Shown piece after piece: positions 5,821-14,872 of a stretch of DNA of 64,000 bases; position 1 is the first letter of the stretch; each line of letters starts with the position of its first letter. Both the position numbers and the translations under genes were made by a program. Origin of the DNA: Pelotomaculum isophthalicicum JI (lineage in GTDB: Bacteria; Bacillota; Desulfotomaculia; Desulfotomaculales; Pelotomaculaceae); contig NZ_JAKOAV010000001.1 in NCBI RefSeq assembly GCF_029478095.1, positions 1-64,000 on the forward strand, in the 5' to 3' direction. A model generated the notes under the pieces. It was not told the origin of the DNA. It made no database searches and saw only the letters and a list, made by a program, of their open reading frames with translations.

Positions 5821-6606
5821 TTGATTGACCTGCATGCTCACATCCTGCCCGGTTTTGACGACGGCGCTGAGAGTCTGGAGGAAGCAGTGGCCATGGCCCG
5901 GTGTGCTTGTGACGGTGGGATCAGTGCCGTAGTTGCGACACCCCATGTTGTTACAGGACTCTATACTCCGGCAAAGGAGGCAATCCTGGAAGGGGTGGAG
6001 CATTTCCGTAATCTTTTAAGCGCGAAGGGTATACCCTTAAATATTTTCCCTGGCGCGGAATATCGTCTGGAGCCCGACCTGCCGGACCGTCTGGCGCGGG
6101 GTGAACTGCTAACTTTAAATGATTCCGGGTGCTACCTGCTTGTAGAACTCCCTTCGGTTATGGTTCCCGGCTACACTAACCGGGTGGTTTATGAATTGCT
6201 CCTGCAAGGTGTCGTGCCTGTAATAGCCCACCCGGAAAGAAACACCGGGTTTATCAAAGCTCCTTCTTTGTTGTATGAACTGATTAACCAGGGAGCTTTG
6301 TCGCAGATTACCGCAGGCAGTCTCACGGGATTTTTCGGTAGTAATGCCGGTGCCGCAGCAAGGCTTTTCCTGGAACACGGTTGCGCACAGTTTGTGGCAT
6401 CGGACGCGCATTCTTCAACAGGCAGGGTGCCTGTCCTGGCTGCAGCCATGCAAGAAGTAAGCCGGTTTATAGGACAGGAAGAGGCCGACCGCCTGGTAAA
6501 GGAAAACCCCCGGCGGGTGGTTCGGGGAGTCAGCGTTGTCAAAGACGATCTTAAAGAAATAGCAACCTCCCGAAGGGGATTTCTTAAGAGGTTGTTTTCA
6601 AGATAA
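5821..6606 (+). CDS. PHP-family protein-tyrosine phosphatase (CpsB/YwqE type)
   Basis: Metal-dependent phosphatase that removes phosphate from bacterial tyrosine kinases controlling capsule export; the likely partner is the BY-kinase at 36318. PHP ligands are visible: IDLHAHILPGFDDG at the N-terminus, ATPHVV, GAEYR, IAHPERN and ASDAHSS. I chose the TTG at 5821, 8 nt after AAGAGGG, giving the family's usual MID-H-H-LPG start; the GTG at 5812 abuts the ribosome site. 261 aa, normal for CpsB. Followed 24 bp later by the Crp/Fnr gene, so the two are probably co-transcribed. Confidence 0.88.
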   Translation: MIDLHAHILPGFDDGAESLEEAVAMARCACDGGISAVVATPHVVTGLYTPAKEAILEGVEHFRNLLSAKGIPLNIFPGAEYRLEPDLPDRLARGELLTLNDSGCYLLVELPSVMVPGYTNRVVYELLLQGVVPVIAHPERNTGFIKAPSLLYELINQGALSQITAGSLTGFFGSNAGAAARLFLEHGCAQFVASDAHSSTGRVPVLAAAMQEVSRFIGQEEADRLVKENPRRVVRGVSVVKDDLKEIATSRRGFLKRLFSR

Positions 6607-6630
6607 AGAATCCAGGTTGGTGCAATAAAC

Positions 6631-7317
6631 ATGCTTAAAAATTTTTTAAGCAAGGTGGAATTGTTTAAAAATTTGGATAATACTATTTTGGAGGAAATTG
6701 CCGGACAGTTCACAGTACAGGTATATTTGCGTAATAACGTTATATTTATTGAAAATGAGAAGGGAGATAATCTGTATGTTGTTCGTAAAGGTTCATTGAA
6801 GATTTACCGTACGGTCGAAGACGGAAGGGAGATAATGCTGGACGTTTTGTTTCCGGGCTGTTTTTTCGGAGAAATGGCTTTGCTCGACAACTTTAGGCGA
6901 TCGGCGTCTGTTCAGACTAGGGAGAAATCAGAATTGCTGGTCATGCCCGGAAAAATCTTTGCTACCCTGGTCAGACAGCACCCTACAATAGCATTCAATA
7001 TTATTCTCGTGATGAGCCGGCGGTTGCGCCTGGCCAACCTGCAAATGGAGAGCTTGGCCCTAAAAGATGCCCGAAGCAGGATAATCAATGCAATTTTGAG
7101 AATTTCTCAGCGGCAACAAAACCAGGAGTCTAGTAGCGTACTCCGTTACGGGATTAACCTGACCCACCAGGAGATTGGTGATTTCTCAGGGACTTCCAGG
7201 GAAACTGTCACCCGCGTTGTTCAGGAATTGCAGGAGAAAAAACTGATCAGTCTGAAAAAGCGCCGCTTGGTGGTTTTGGATCAGGATGCTTTAGAGAATG
7301 AATATAAAAAAGTGTAA
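6631..7317 (+). CDS. Crp/Fnr-family transcription regulator
   Basis: A 228-aa regulator: N-terminal cyclic-nucleotide-binding beta roll, dimer helix, and C-terminal winged helix. The phosphate-binding cassette (FGEMALLDNFRRSAS) keeps the GE and RSA residues of cNMP binders, and there is no Fnr-type cysteine cluster, so a cyclic nucleotide or similar ligand is plausible. The recognition helix GTSRETVTR keeps the Arg-Glu-x3-Arg residues that read TGTGA in E. coli CRP. Matching TGTGA-N6 sites occur at 7331, 22562 and 34754. It probably activates the downstream cohesin/SLH gene and, remotely, the VWA and polysaccharide genes. Confidence 0.9.
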   Translation: MLKNFLSKVELFKNLDNTILEEIAGQFTVQVYLRNNVIFIENEKGDNLYVVRKGSLKIYRTVEDGREIMLDVLFPGCFFGEMALLDNFRRSASVQTREKSELLVMPGKIFATLVRQHPTIAFNIILVMSRRLRLANLQMESLALKDARSRIINAILRISQRQQNQESSSVLRYGINLTHQEIGDFSGTSRETVTRVVQELQEKKLISLKKRRLVVLDQDALENEYKKV

Positions 7318-7330
7318 AAATATTTGGGAA

Positions 7331-7348
7331 ATGTGATGAGCATTACAT
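7331..7348. promoter_or_regulatory. Predicted Crp/Fnr site A
   Basis: ATGTGATGAGCATTACAT: TGTGA-N6-TTACA with near-perfect dyad symmetry, 14 bp after the regulator's stop. A GATAAC -10 candidate lies at 7367-7372, placing the site centre about 40 bp before the predicted transcript start, the class II activator position. Confidence 0.65.
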
Positions 7349-7399
7349 ATTTTAACCGGTTGACGTGATAACATGCCAAGTGAAAGGTGTATTTTTAAC

Positions 7400-9940
7400 A
7401 TGATTTTTAAAAAAACGATCGTTCTTTTAGTTGTTTTGTCCTTCCTGCTTGTTTTTCCGGCGGTCGCCGGCGCTCGCGGCGATACAGACCGGATGTTTAA
7501 CGATGTTGAAAAGGAATACATAGATTACCCATTTATCAAGTACCTGTGGGAATCGGGTGTAATTGCAGGCTTTCCCGACGGCACCTTCCGCCCCGGCGAA
7601 AATATTACCCGGGCACAGGCCGCCAAAGTGCTCGTGCTGGCCGGTGGACTTACTGCAACATCTTCTTCTTCGGAGAAGTATTTTGCGGACATGGATGAGA
7701 ACCACTGGGCCTACGGCATGATCCAGTCTGCTGCCGGTGCCGGTCTGCTCATGGGTTATCCGGACGGCAATTTCAGGCCGGAACAACCTGTCAGCCGGGC
7801 GGAGTTAGCCACCTTGCTTTTGCGTTTCGGCAATACCCCGCGGGTTAATGTGGAATTGCCAGAATTGGCGGATATGAATGCAACTCACTGGGCCGCCTAT
7901 CCCGTGGGCGTGGTTTTGAAGGCCGGCCTGCTCGGCTTGTCGGGTAAAGATGCCTTTGCCCCCGAGGAGCCTGCTACTCGTTCAGATATGGCCCGCGGCC
8001 TGGCTCTAATTAAAACTTTGAGTCCGGATCTTAGGAAGGTGCAGCTTGCAGGGAAATTAGCAGTCAAAAAAAACGGTGTGTTTTTGTTGCCAAAAGACAC
8101 ACAAACCAGACACCCGGTCAGCGAAGCGGTGTTGTTGAGCGTAGGCGATACAATAATAGTTGATCAAAATGGAGAGGCAGAGATTGTTTTCGAAGACGGT
8201 AGCGGTATAAGAATTAACCCTAACACCGAACTGGAAATAAAAAAATTAGACGGGTTCCTCTTTTTGAGAACGGACGGAACAACCGGGAGCGCGGTGGACA
8301 GGCTTGAGATCAAGTTAAAAAAGGGTGTGATCCACGGCGCTCTGGCCAGCCGATATAATGAAAAAGAAGAGAAGGCCGCTCCGACTACTTCCCTTAAAAA
8401 GATGCAGCCCGGCTATGGTATGGAAGCCCCCGGTAACCCTGGGGAAGAGGGGCTGGCGCCTGTTTTACTGGCATATAAAGGAGTAGATACTGCAAGCGTT
8501 TATAGCGGTTTGTATGCCGCCGGAGAACAAGAAGAACAGGCCGGGCCGGCTGAAGAGGTCGCTTGGTGGCAAGAGCCGTATGAGCAGAGAACCAGGGTAG
8601 TGGTTGATATGCCCTGGGGGGTTGCGGCGATTAGAAGTACTTTCTGGACGAACTGGGTTACCTCCGATAGCCAGGGCACTAACGTGCTGGTCGGCCAGGC
8701 AGTGGTAAGTGTGGGTGGCCGGCAGGTAGTGGTAGACCTGGGCATGAGTTTTAAAATTGCCGACCCCCTGAGGCCCCCTGAGTTACCTGCGAAGATGACA
8801 GAAGATGAGAAAAAAGAATGGGCGGAAATAAAGTCATGGGTCCAGGAGAGGGTCGAGAAAATACTGAAGGAAGTAGCGCAGAACCTTTCCGCAAACCCAC
8901 AGGTGACCTTGGTTCAGAAAGACCAGGTAGTAACAACGAAACTAGAGACGCTGACGCCGGAACAACAGAATGCGATAATCGAGCAGGAACTACAAACAAA
9001 ACTTAATCAGATTACTAATGAAATAACCGAACGATATAAAGGTCTATTCAAGGAAACGGGGTTGGATATTAATATATCCGGTCCGGGCACAAGTGCAAAT
9101 GAGCAACAGCAGCAACAGCCCCAACAACAGCAGCAGCAACAGGAACAACAGCCAGTCAGCAGCGGTGGCGGAGGAGGCCATAGTAGCAGTCCGGTGGATA
9201 CCGTTGCGCCCACAGTAACGGCTACCAGCCCGGTTGACGGCACCACCGGCGTGGCGGTGAACAGCAGCATAACAGTAACCTTCAGTGAAGAAATACGGGG
9301 GGTGAACGAAAACACCTTCACGCTGAAGCGTTCCAACGATAACAGCGTAGTGGCGGCTTCAGTTTTTTACGACGCAGCTAAAAGAACTGCGACGCTGGTT
9401 CCCGCCGGGGACCTGGCGGCAGGCACGCGGTACAGCGTCGTGCTCACCGGCGGCATAACAGATACAGCCGGAAACGCCCTGGCGTCTTATACCTTTTACT
9501 TTACCACTGCTGAAGGTATTACTGTCACGACTGAGTTGAACTTTATTCCGGCGATGCTGAATATCACGGCCGGGGATACGTTCAGTGTAGATGTAGTTGC
9601 TAAAAATGTACAGGATCTTTACGGTGTGGACCTTGAAGTTTTGTATGATCCCGCGTTGGCAGAAGCGCAGTATGTGGTTAGCGGTGCAGCGTGGAATGAG
9701 GAGTGGGCCTTCGTCCAGAACGGTATTGATAATAAAAGCGGCAAAATTTCAATGATCTTAACCAGGAAAAAACCCTATGGCGGGTGCAATGGGTTGGTAA
9801 CCATAGGCACAGTTGTCTTTAAGTCCTTATCGCCCGGCGCGTTGCGGCTAAGTTTTTCATCACAGCATGATTTGTGTAACAGCATACCGGAATTTATAGT
9901 CCATCAAGTTTCAGCTTGTGATGTCGATATTTTAAGGTAA
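7400..9940 (+). CDS. SLH-anchored surface protein with FecR, Ig-like and cohesin-like domains
   Basis: An 846-aa secreted anchor. Signal peptide about 1-25; three N-terminal SLH repeats about 30-215 (FPDGTFRPGENITRAQAA, YPDGNFRPEQPVSRAELA and a divergent third); a FecR-like domain about 240-320; a charged helical stretch; a Gln-rich linker about 565-595; a Big_5/SbsA-type Ig domain about 600-705; and a C-terminal cohesin-like domain (about 710-846; FNFIP-like strand, GVDLEVLYDPALAEA, GLVTIGTVVFKS). The ATG at 7400 has AAAGGTG upstream and lies after the predicted Crp-dependent start; an ATG at 7373 would lie before it. Probable cell-wall-bound receptor for dockerin proteins. Confidence 0.85.
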   Translation: MIFKKTIVLLVVLSFLLVFPAVAGARGDTDRMFNDVEKEYIDYPFIKYLWESGVIAGFPDGTFRPGENITRAQAAKVLVLAGGLTATSSSSEKYFADMDENHWAYGMIQSAAGAGLLMGYPDGNFRPEQPVSRAELATLLLRFGNTPRVNVELPELADMNATHWAAYPVGVVLKAGLLGLSGKDAFAPEEPATRSDMARGLALIKTLSPDLRKVQLAGKLAVKKNGVFLLPKDTQTRHPVSEAVLLSVGDTIIVDQNGEAEIVFEDGSGIRINPNTELEIKKLDGFLFLRTDGTTGSAVDRLEIKLKKGVIHGALASRYNEKEEKAAPTTSLKKMQPGYGMEAPGNPGEEGLAPVLLAYKGVDTASVYSGLYAAGEQEEQAGPAEEVAWWQEPYEQRTRVVVDMPWGVAAIRSTFWTNWVTSDSQGTNVLVGQAVVSVGGRQVVVDLGMSFKIADPLRPPELPAKMTEDEKKEWAEIKSWVQERVEKILKEVAQNLSANPQVTLVQKDQVVTTKLETLTPEQQNAIIEQELQTKLNQITNEITERYKGLFKETGLDINISGPGTSANEQQQQQPQQQQQQQEQQPVSSGGGGGHSSSPVDTVAPTVTATSPVDGTTGVAVNSSITVTFSEEIRGVNENTFTLKRSNDNSVVAASVFYDAAKRTATLVPAGDLAAGTRYSVVLTGGITDTAGNALASYTFYFTTAEGITVTTELNFIPAMLNITAGDTFSVDVVAKNVQDLYGVDLEVLYDPALAEAQYVVSGAAWNEEWAFVQNGIDNKSGKISMILTRKKPYGGCNGLVTIGTVVFKSLSPGALRLSFSSQHDLCNSIPEFIVHQVSACDVDILR

Positions 9941-9954
9941 GGAGTGAGTAAGAC

Positions 9955-10809
9955 TTGAGAAGATACTTACCGGCTGCCGTGTCCAGTTTGGCTGGGACAA
10001 TCTATGTCTTATGCGTTGTTTCATTTACGGCTCTCCTTCTGCAAGGAGCAGGTGTTGCGGCGGCTCAAGCGCCGGACGGATTTGAAGTTTTCCTGGAAAC
10101 CGATAAGCCGGAATATGTCCTGGGGTTGGATAGCGCCACAGTTACAGGCAGGGTTTATTACGGGGCACATGTTCTGCCTGGAGCCAACTTGACCCTGGAG
10201 TTCTCTGATATCAACGGGCCGCTTGCTATCGATCAGGTTCTTACTGACGGCCAGGGTGCATTTCAATGGGTTGTCGCACCTGGTACATTTAAAATAGAAG
10301 GATTGCATAAAGTTTATGTTAAGATAAGCGGTACGGCTAGCCTGTCATCAGTTGAGTTCCGGGTAATAGCGCCCGTTTTAATCGCCGGTTGCATAAAAAA
10401 GCGGGACGGCGGCGCATTTAGCGGAGCGAAGGTCACGCTGATCCAAAACGGGCAGCAAAAATATGAAACTATTACTGATTCCCAGGGGGGGTTCACCATA
10501 CCGAACGTGTTGCCCGGCAACTACCAAATGGTATCTTTCTTTCCCGGATACCGGAAGATATCTAGCAACCTTGAAGTCAGATCCGGGGCAAACATGGCGC
10601 TGGAACCCTTGGCCCTTGCGGCAACCAGCCCCTGCGACCTTGACGGTAGCGGTAGTATAACTGACGATGATTTAATAATTATTTTGAGTTATTACCGGCT
10701 CAAAGCCGGCGATCCAGGATGGGATCCCGCCTTCGATGTTTTTCCGGATGGGAGAATAGATATTAAAGACTTGGTAATAACGGGCAAGATTTTTGGCGAC
10801 AGTTTTTAG
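9955..10809 (+). CDS. Secreted dockerin-type protein (divergent dockerin)
   Basis: 284 aa with a signal peptide (about 1-38), a beta-rich domain (DKPEYVLGLDSATVTGRV), a carboxypeptidase-regulatory-like beta-sandwich (about 145-220; GAKVTLIQNGQQ, SQGGFTIPNVLPGNYQMV) and a C-terminal type I dockerin-like pair of calcium loops (CDLDGSGSITDDDL and DVFPDGRIDIKDL). The TTG start at 9955 has AAGGAG upstream and lies 14 bp after the cohesin gene, so the two are one operon. The dockerin lacks the GGLDFS-LL motif of the main class here, so it may have another partner. Confidence 0.75.
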   Translation: MRRYLPAAVSSLAGTIYVLCVVSFTALLLQGAGVAAAQAPDGFEVFLETDKPEYVLGLDSATVTGRVYYGAHVLPGANLTLEFSDINGPLAIDQVLTDGQGAFQWVVAPGTFKIEGLHKVYVKISGTASLSSVEFRVIAPVLIAGCIKKRDGGAFSGAKVTLIQNGQQKYETITDSQGGFTIPNVLPGNYQMVSFFPGYRKISSNLEVRSGANMALEPLALAATSPCDLDGSGSITDDDLIIILSYYRLKAGDPGWDPAFDVFPDGRIDIKDLVITGKIFGDSF

Positions 10810-11231
10810 ATGTGTTGTATTGCAAAAAAATCTTTCGTTCAGCAGGAATTGTAGAGAAATTATAGAAGGCTTTTATGGAGGTGTTTTCCTATACGCGCCA
10901 ATTATTTCTTAAGGGAAGTGTAATTTACTTTTTTTATTTATCCTTGTTCTGTTTTAGCTTACCTGGATCAGGGAAACGTCAAAGTCGTTTCTTAAACACA
11001 ATATATAGTAATTAATTATATATGAAAATTATCTATATATTGTTATAAAAATTGGACTTTGGAGTTTCCCTTTTGTATGGATTGAAGATATTTTCCCCTG
11101 GAGGTGATTGTTTGGCAGTTATTTAAAGAGGTCCGTTAAGAAAATGTAGTAACGGGAGGGGATAGTGAAATCCCCTTGGTTGGCGGGGAAACAATTTAAC
11201 TATTTATGCAAGTGAGGTGAAGAAAAAATCA
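10810..11231. other. Gene-free leader region with two hairpins
   Basis: AT-rich spacer of about 420 bp with no convincing ORF. Before the next gene it has two stem-loops: 11133-11155 (CCGTTA/TAACGG) and 11158-11175 (GGGGAT/ATCCCC). The CCCC of the second could alternatively pair with GGGG at 11184-11187, allowing a switch. I could not match it to a known riboswitch. Confidence 0.4.
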
Positions 11232-13451
11232 ATGATAAGGGTTAAAAAGCAGCATTATCGGGTATTTGCCCTCTTGATGGTATTATCACTGCTGTTTTCC
11301 TCGGCGGCATCGGCGGCTGTACCCGCAACACCGGGAATAAGCCCCACCCCGGGAACTTATTCGGGAAGTGTTACCGTAAGTGTTTATAATCCCGAAGGGC
11401 CGGATTATAATACCGTGGGGGCGAAAGTGTATTACACTACAAACGGCGATAATCCAATAACGGAGGGCACTCTTTATACAGCACCGGTTGTGTTGAGTTC
11501 CAACGCGACAGTCAAGGCGGTGGCCTACAACGACGACGGCTACAGTGATATAGGTACGGCCTCTTATACAGTTACAGCAAAGACCGTTTTGGAGCGCCTT
11601 AACGACTTGAGTCCGGTTTTGGATAAGTTCTACAAATTGAGTCCTGAACAAATGAGTTCCGTTGTCGAGATAGTGTACAATGAGTTAGGTATTTTATGGA
11701 CCGAGGTGCTGAGCGATTCCGAGAAGGCCAACCTGGCCCGTAAAGGTATCACTGAGGACGCCTTGAAGGGAGTAGTAAATGCGTTTAAAAGCTATGTGAA
11801 CGATTCGGTTCATTCAAGCGGTGGCGCAAGCGGCTACGAAGGCTTTAAAAACGCCATCCAACCGGTTCCAAACCGTGACTTTAACTATTTGGGAGCCTAC
11901 GGTCCCGGTCTGTACCAGTGCATACGGGGTTCTTTCCCGTTGAGCTTCAGAGATAACCTGTTGGCTATGGGTACCAGCGTCGAGGACTTAATCGATACGA
12001 TAATCAGTCTGGCCGACCTGAACTTGGTAGCGGGACTAACCCTTACTCCGGAATTAAAAGCTCAGGCTAAAAGTATCTTTGAAACTAAAATTGTTAACAC
12101 CAGCAACATTACTTTACAGATGCTTATCAACAACGGCCTGACTTTTGAGAATGCTCAACAACTGATTGACAAATTGAGTGATCCTGATAAGTATATCTTG
12201 CGGGCAGCTATCTGGACAATGGGCTACCTTGGCTCGCCTAAAGCAAACCCGGCGCCGGGAAACTACCCCGGACCGGTGACGGTTTCGCTCAGCAGCGATA
12301 CGCCCGGAGCGAAAATTTTCTACACTTTGAACGAAACACCGTGGTCCGTCAATGTGGCTACCTATCTTAGTGAAGGATCTCTTAACTTGACGTCTACTAC
12401 AACTGTACATGCCGCAGCTTACGCAGACGGGGTTTATACTGAGCCTGTCGACTTTACTTACACCATTGCGGCGCCAGTGACACTGAGCAGCATCAGCCTG
12501 GACAGCGCCAGTTACAGCCTGAACATAGGCGGCACCCACAACACCGTAGTGACAGCGACCTATTCAGACAGCAGCAGCGCTGACGTTACAGCCGCCGCCA
12601 GTTACAGCAGCGGTAACACAAACGTGGCGACCGTAAACGCAAGCGGCGTAGTCACAGCAGTAGGCGCAGGCGACACAGTAATCACCGCGACCTATGGCGG
12701 CAAGAGCGCCACAGCGAGCGTCACAGTAAACGCGGCGCCAGTGACACTGAGCAGCATCAGCCTGGACAGCGCCAGTTACAGTCTGAACATAGGCGGCACC
12801 CACAACACCGTAGTGACAGCGACCTATTCAGACAGCAGCAGCGCTGACGTTACAGCCGCCGCCAGTTACAGCAGCGGTAACACAAACGTGGCGACCGTAA
12901 ACGCAAGCGGCGTAGTCACAGCAGTAGGCGCAGGCGACACAGTAATCACCGCGACCTATGGAGGGAAGACAGCCACAGCAACCGTGACCGTAAGCGCGGG
13001 TGGCGGTACAGTGAAAGGATCAGTAGTCCCGCAAGGTCTCAGTGCGGGCAAGTTTGCCGGGATAAATGTTATACTGCTTAACGGTAGTCAACAAGTAAGC
13101 AGTGTGTCAACTTTGGCCGACGGTTCTTACCAGATGGACAATGTGCCGGAAGGCAATTACACTGTTATGATCGAAAGCCCTAAATACTTGAGCAGTAAAA
13201 TTTCCAGTGTTGCAGTTTCTGTTGGTTCAACAGTAAATTTAAGTCCGGTCACCTTACTGGTTGGCGATGCCAACAGCGATGACATGATCGGCGGCCTTGA
13301 CTTCTCTGCCTTGCTTTCGGCATGGAATAAGAGTGAAGGACAGTCCGGATACAACCCGCTCAATGATTTCAACGGAGACAAAACAATAGGCGGTCTAGAT
13401 TTCAGTTTGCTGTTGCAGAATTGGAATAAAAAAGGCGTTACTGTACCATAA
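11232..13451 (+). CDS. Multidomain dockerin protein with chitobiase-C-like and Big_2 repeats
   Basis: About 739 aa, secreted. Signal peptide; a CHB_HEX_C-like beta domain (PGTYSGSVTVSV, KVYYTTNGDNP); a helical middle; a second CHB_HEX_C-like domain (KIFYTLNETP); two nearly identical 88-aa Big_2 Ig repeats; a carboxypeptidase-regulatory-like domain; and a C-terminal dockerin (GDANSDDMIGGLDFSALL, DFNGDKTIGGLDFSLLL). The ATG at 11232 follows GAGGTGA by 10-11 nt, the same layout as the gene at 16904; an in-frame GTG at 11217 overlaps that site. The last 150 residues are almost identical to those of the gene at 28312. Confidence 0.82.
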   Translation: MIRVKKQHYRVFALLMVLSLLFSSAASAAVPATPGISPTPGTYSGSVTVSVYNPEGPDYNTVGAKVYYTTNGDNPITEGTLYTAPVVLSSNATVKAVAYNDDGYSDIGTASYTVTAKTVLERLNDLSPVLDKFYKLSPEQMSSVVEIVYNELGILWTEVLSDSEKANLARKGITEDALKGVVNAFKSYVNDSVHSSGGASGYEGFKNAIQPVPNRDFNYLGAYGPGLYQCIRGSFPLSFRDNLLAMGTSVEDLIDTIISLADLNLVAGLTLTPELKAQAKSIFETKIVNTSNITLQMLINNGLTFENAQQLIDKLSDPDKYILRAAIWTMGYLGSPKANPAPGNYPGPVTVSLSSDTPGAKIFYTLNETPWSVNVATYLSEGSLNLTSTTTVHAAAYADGVYTEPVDFTYTIAAPVTLSSISLDSASYSLNIGGTHNTVVTATYSDSSSADVTAAASYSSGNTNVATVNASGVVTAVGAGDTVITATYGGKSATASVTVNAAPVTLSSISLDSASYSLNIGGTHNTVVTATYSDSSSADVTAAASYSSGNTNVATVNASGVVTAVGAGDTVITATYGGKTATATVTVSAGGGTVKGSVVPQGLSAGKFAGINVILLNGSQQVSSVSTLADGSYQMDNVPEGNYTVMIESPKYLSSKISSVAVSVGSTVNLSPVTLLVGDANSDDMIGGLDFSALLSAWNKSEGQSGYNPLNDFNGDKTIGGLDFSLLLQNWNKKGVTVP
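12471..12998 (+). repeat. Two 264-bp tandem units encoding Big_2 domains
   Basis: Units begin at 12471 and 12735. The first 230 or so bases differ at one position; divergence is confined to the last 35 bp. This indicates recent duplication or gene conversion, and the number of Ig modules could vary between strains. Confidence 0.9.
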
Positions 13452-13483
13452 GAACTTAGTTTAACTGTAAGCAGGTGTATGTA

Positions 13484-14794
13484 ATGAGGAAGCGCAAGGT
13501 AAATATTACGGTTCCGATGGTAATTGTATTATTTATCTGCGCTTTCCTCTATCCCCATATTTTAGCATGGGCTTCGGGTTCTATTAATAATGTTACAATT
13601 GAAGCGTACGACAACTACACAAATGGAGCCCGGCTGTTGGACCCAAGTGCGTTAAAGCCTGGGGAAATATTTTGGGCAAAGGTAATGGTTAGCGGAGGTG
13701 ATTTGCAGGGAGTAGATATTTTTTTGAAATATGATCCCACTGTGTTGGAAGCTAAAGACGCGAGAGTAGGCGTAATAAATGGAGTTACTTTATTTGATCC
13801 AGCCGGCGCCGGCAACATAAACAATAATGATGGCTGGGTTAAATGTGTCGCCGCAAATAGTTCTGGAAGGGACTATGCAATGGCCCCTATCCTTAACGTG
13901 GAGTTCAAAATTAAGGATAACGCGTCAAGGGCTGGTAAGGTATGGTGGGATGGGGCTGTCGGTGGTTCAACAGTAGCCATTGACTCTGCCAAAAACCCAA
14001 TTAGTCTTCCGCAAGTGTACTCGCTTTATGTAATGGCCCCGAGGCCTTCTATAACAGTGGGGAGCAATTATCCCGCCGGCGCCGGTGCTGCGGTAAGTGG
14101 TAATATTATAGCGATCTTTTCGCCGGTAGTAAAAAATTCAAATCAAGTAGCTGTTGAACTGGCGCATGACGGCATAGTTGATACTGTTTTCGGTACTGTA
14201 AATGGAAATATCTTAATTGTGCAATATTCGGGTTTGGCTTATAATTCCAGTTACTCAGTAACAATACCGGCAGGGAGCGTATTAAGCGAAGTTTACAATT
14301 CTGCGAATGAGTCAATAAGTTGGGATTTTACTACGACGCAGGCAATCGCTGGTAACACAATTTGCCTGGAAGGCCTGCCGTCCGGCAGCTATGGAGGAGT
14401 CAAAGTCAGGGTGCTTGACAGCCAGGGAACTGAAGTTGCGGCAATAACAAGTAAAGCCGACGGGTCTTATGACCTGGCTGGTATTTCTCCCGGAACCTAT
14501 ACCCTGGAATTTTCCGCCGACAGGCACCTTGAGAAAAAGATTGACAATGTTATATTTAAAGAAGGCGGAATAGCTGAAATTGGCGCGGTAACCCTGCTGA
14601 CTGGTGACGCGAACAACGATGACATGGTTGGCGGCCTTGATTTTTCCACCTTGCTGGCAGCGTGGAATAAACATTCGGGAGAGGCCGGATACGGCGACAG
14701 CTGTGATTTCAATGGGGACGGCCAGATTGGCGGCCTTGATTTCAGTTTAATGCTGGCTAACTGGAATAAAAAAGGTGCGAGTTGGCAGCAGTAA
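13484..14794 (+). CDS. Cohesin plus dockerin protein (putative self-assembling scaffoldin)
   Basis: 436 aa. Signal peptide about 1-30; cohesin-like domain about 30-180 (VTIEAYDNYTNG, GVDIFLKYDPTVLEAKDA, PILNVEFKIKDNAS); Big_5-type Ig domain; carboxypeptidase-regulatory-like domain (KADGSYDLAGISPGTYTLEF); and a C-terminal dockerin (GDANNDDMVGGLDFSTLL, DFNGDGQIGGLDFSLML). A module carrying both partners could polymerise or bridge. Start ATG 13484 with AGGTG 6 nt upstream; a GTG at 13475 overlaps the ribosome site. It follows the previous dockerin gene by 32 bp. A decayed copy of its 5' end lies at 29418-29493. Confidence 0.85.
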   Translation: MRKRKVNITVPMVIVLFICAFLYPHILAWASGSINNVTIEAYDNYTNGARLLDPSALKPGEIFWAKVMVSGGDLQGVDIFLKYDPTVLEAKDARVGVINGVTLFDPAGAGNINNNDGWVKCVAANSSGRDYAMAPILNVEFKIKDNASRAGKVWWDGAVGGSTVAIDSAKNPISLPQVYSLYVMAPRPSITVGSNYPAGAGAAVSGNIIAIFSPVVKNSNQVAVELAHDGIVDTVFGTVNGNILIVQYSGLAYNSSYSVTIPAGSVLSEVYNSANESISWDFTTTQAIAGNTICLEGLPSGSYGGVKVRVLDSQGTEVAAITSKADGSYDLAGISPGTYTLEFSADRHLEKKIDNVIFKEGGIAEIGAVTLLTGDANNDDMVGGLDFSTLLAAWNKHSGEAGYGDSCDFNGDGQIGGLDFSLMLANWNKKGASWQQ

Positions 14795-14872
14795 ATCATT
14801 GTAAGTTGACTCTGTTTATTCAAATTTAGATCTTTGAGTGCGGTTATCTAATAGTTTTAGGAGGTGTATAGC

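Noticed and set aside
10810-11231. Cyclic di-GMP riboswitch
   Set aside because: The GEMM core motifs could not be found in order.
12471-12998. Long repeat as a CRISPR or satellite array
   Set aside because: The units are in-frame Big_2 domains of one protein; no spacers.
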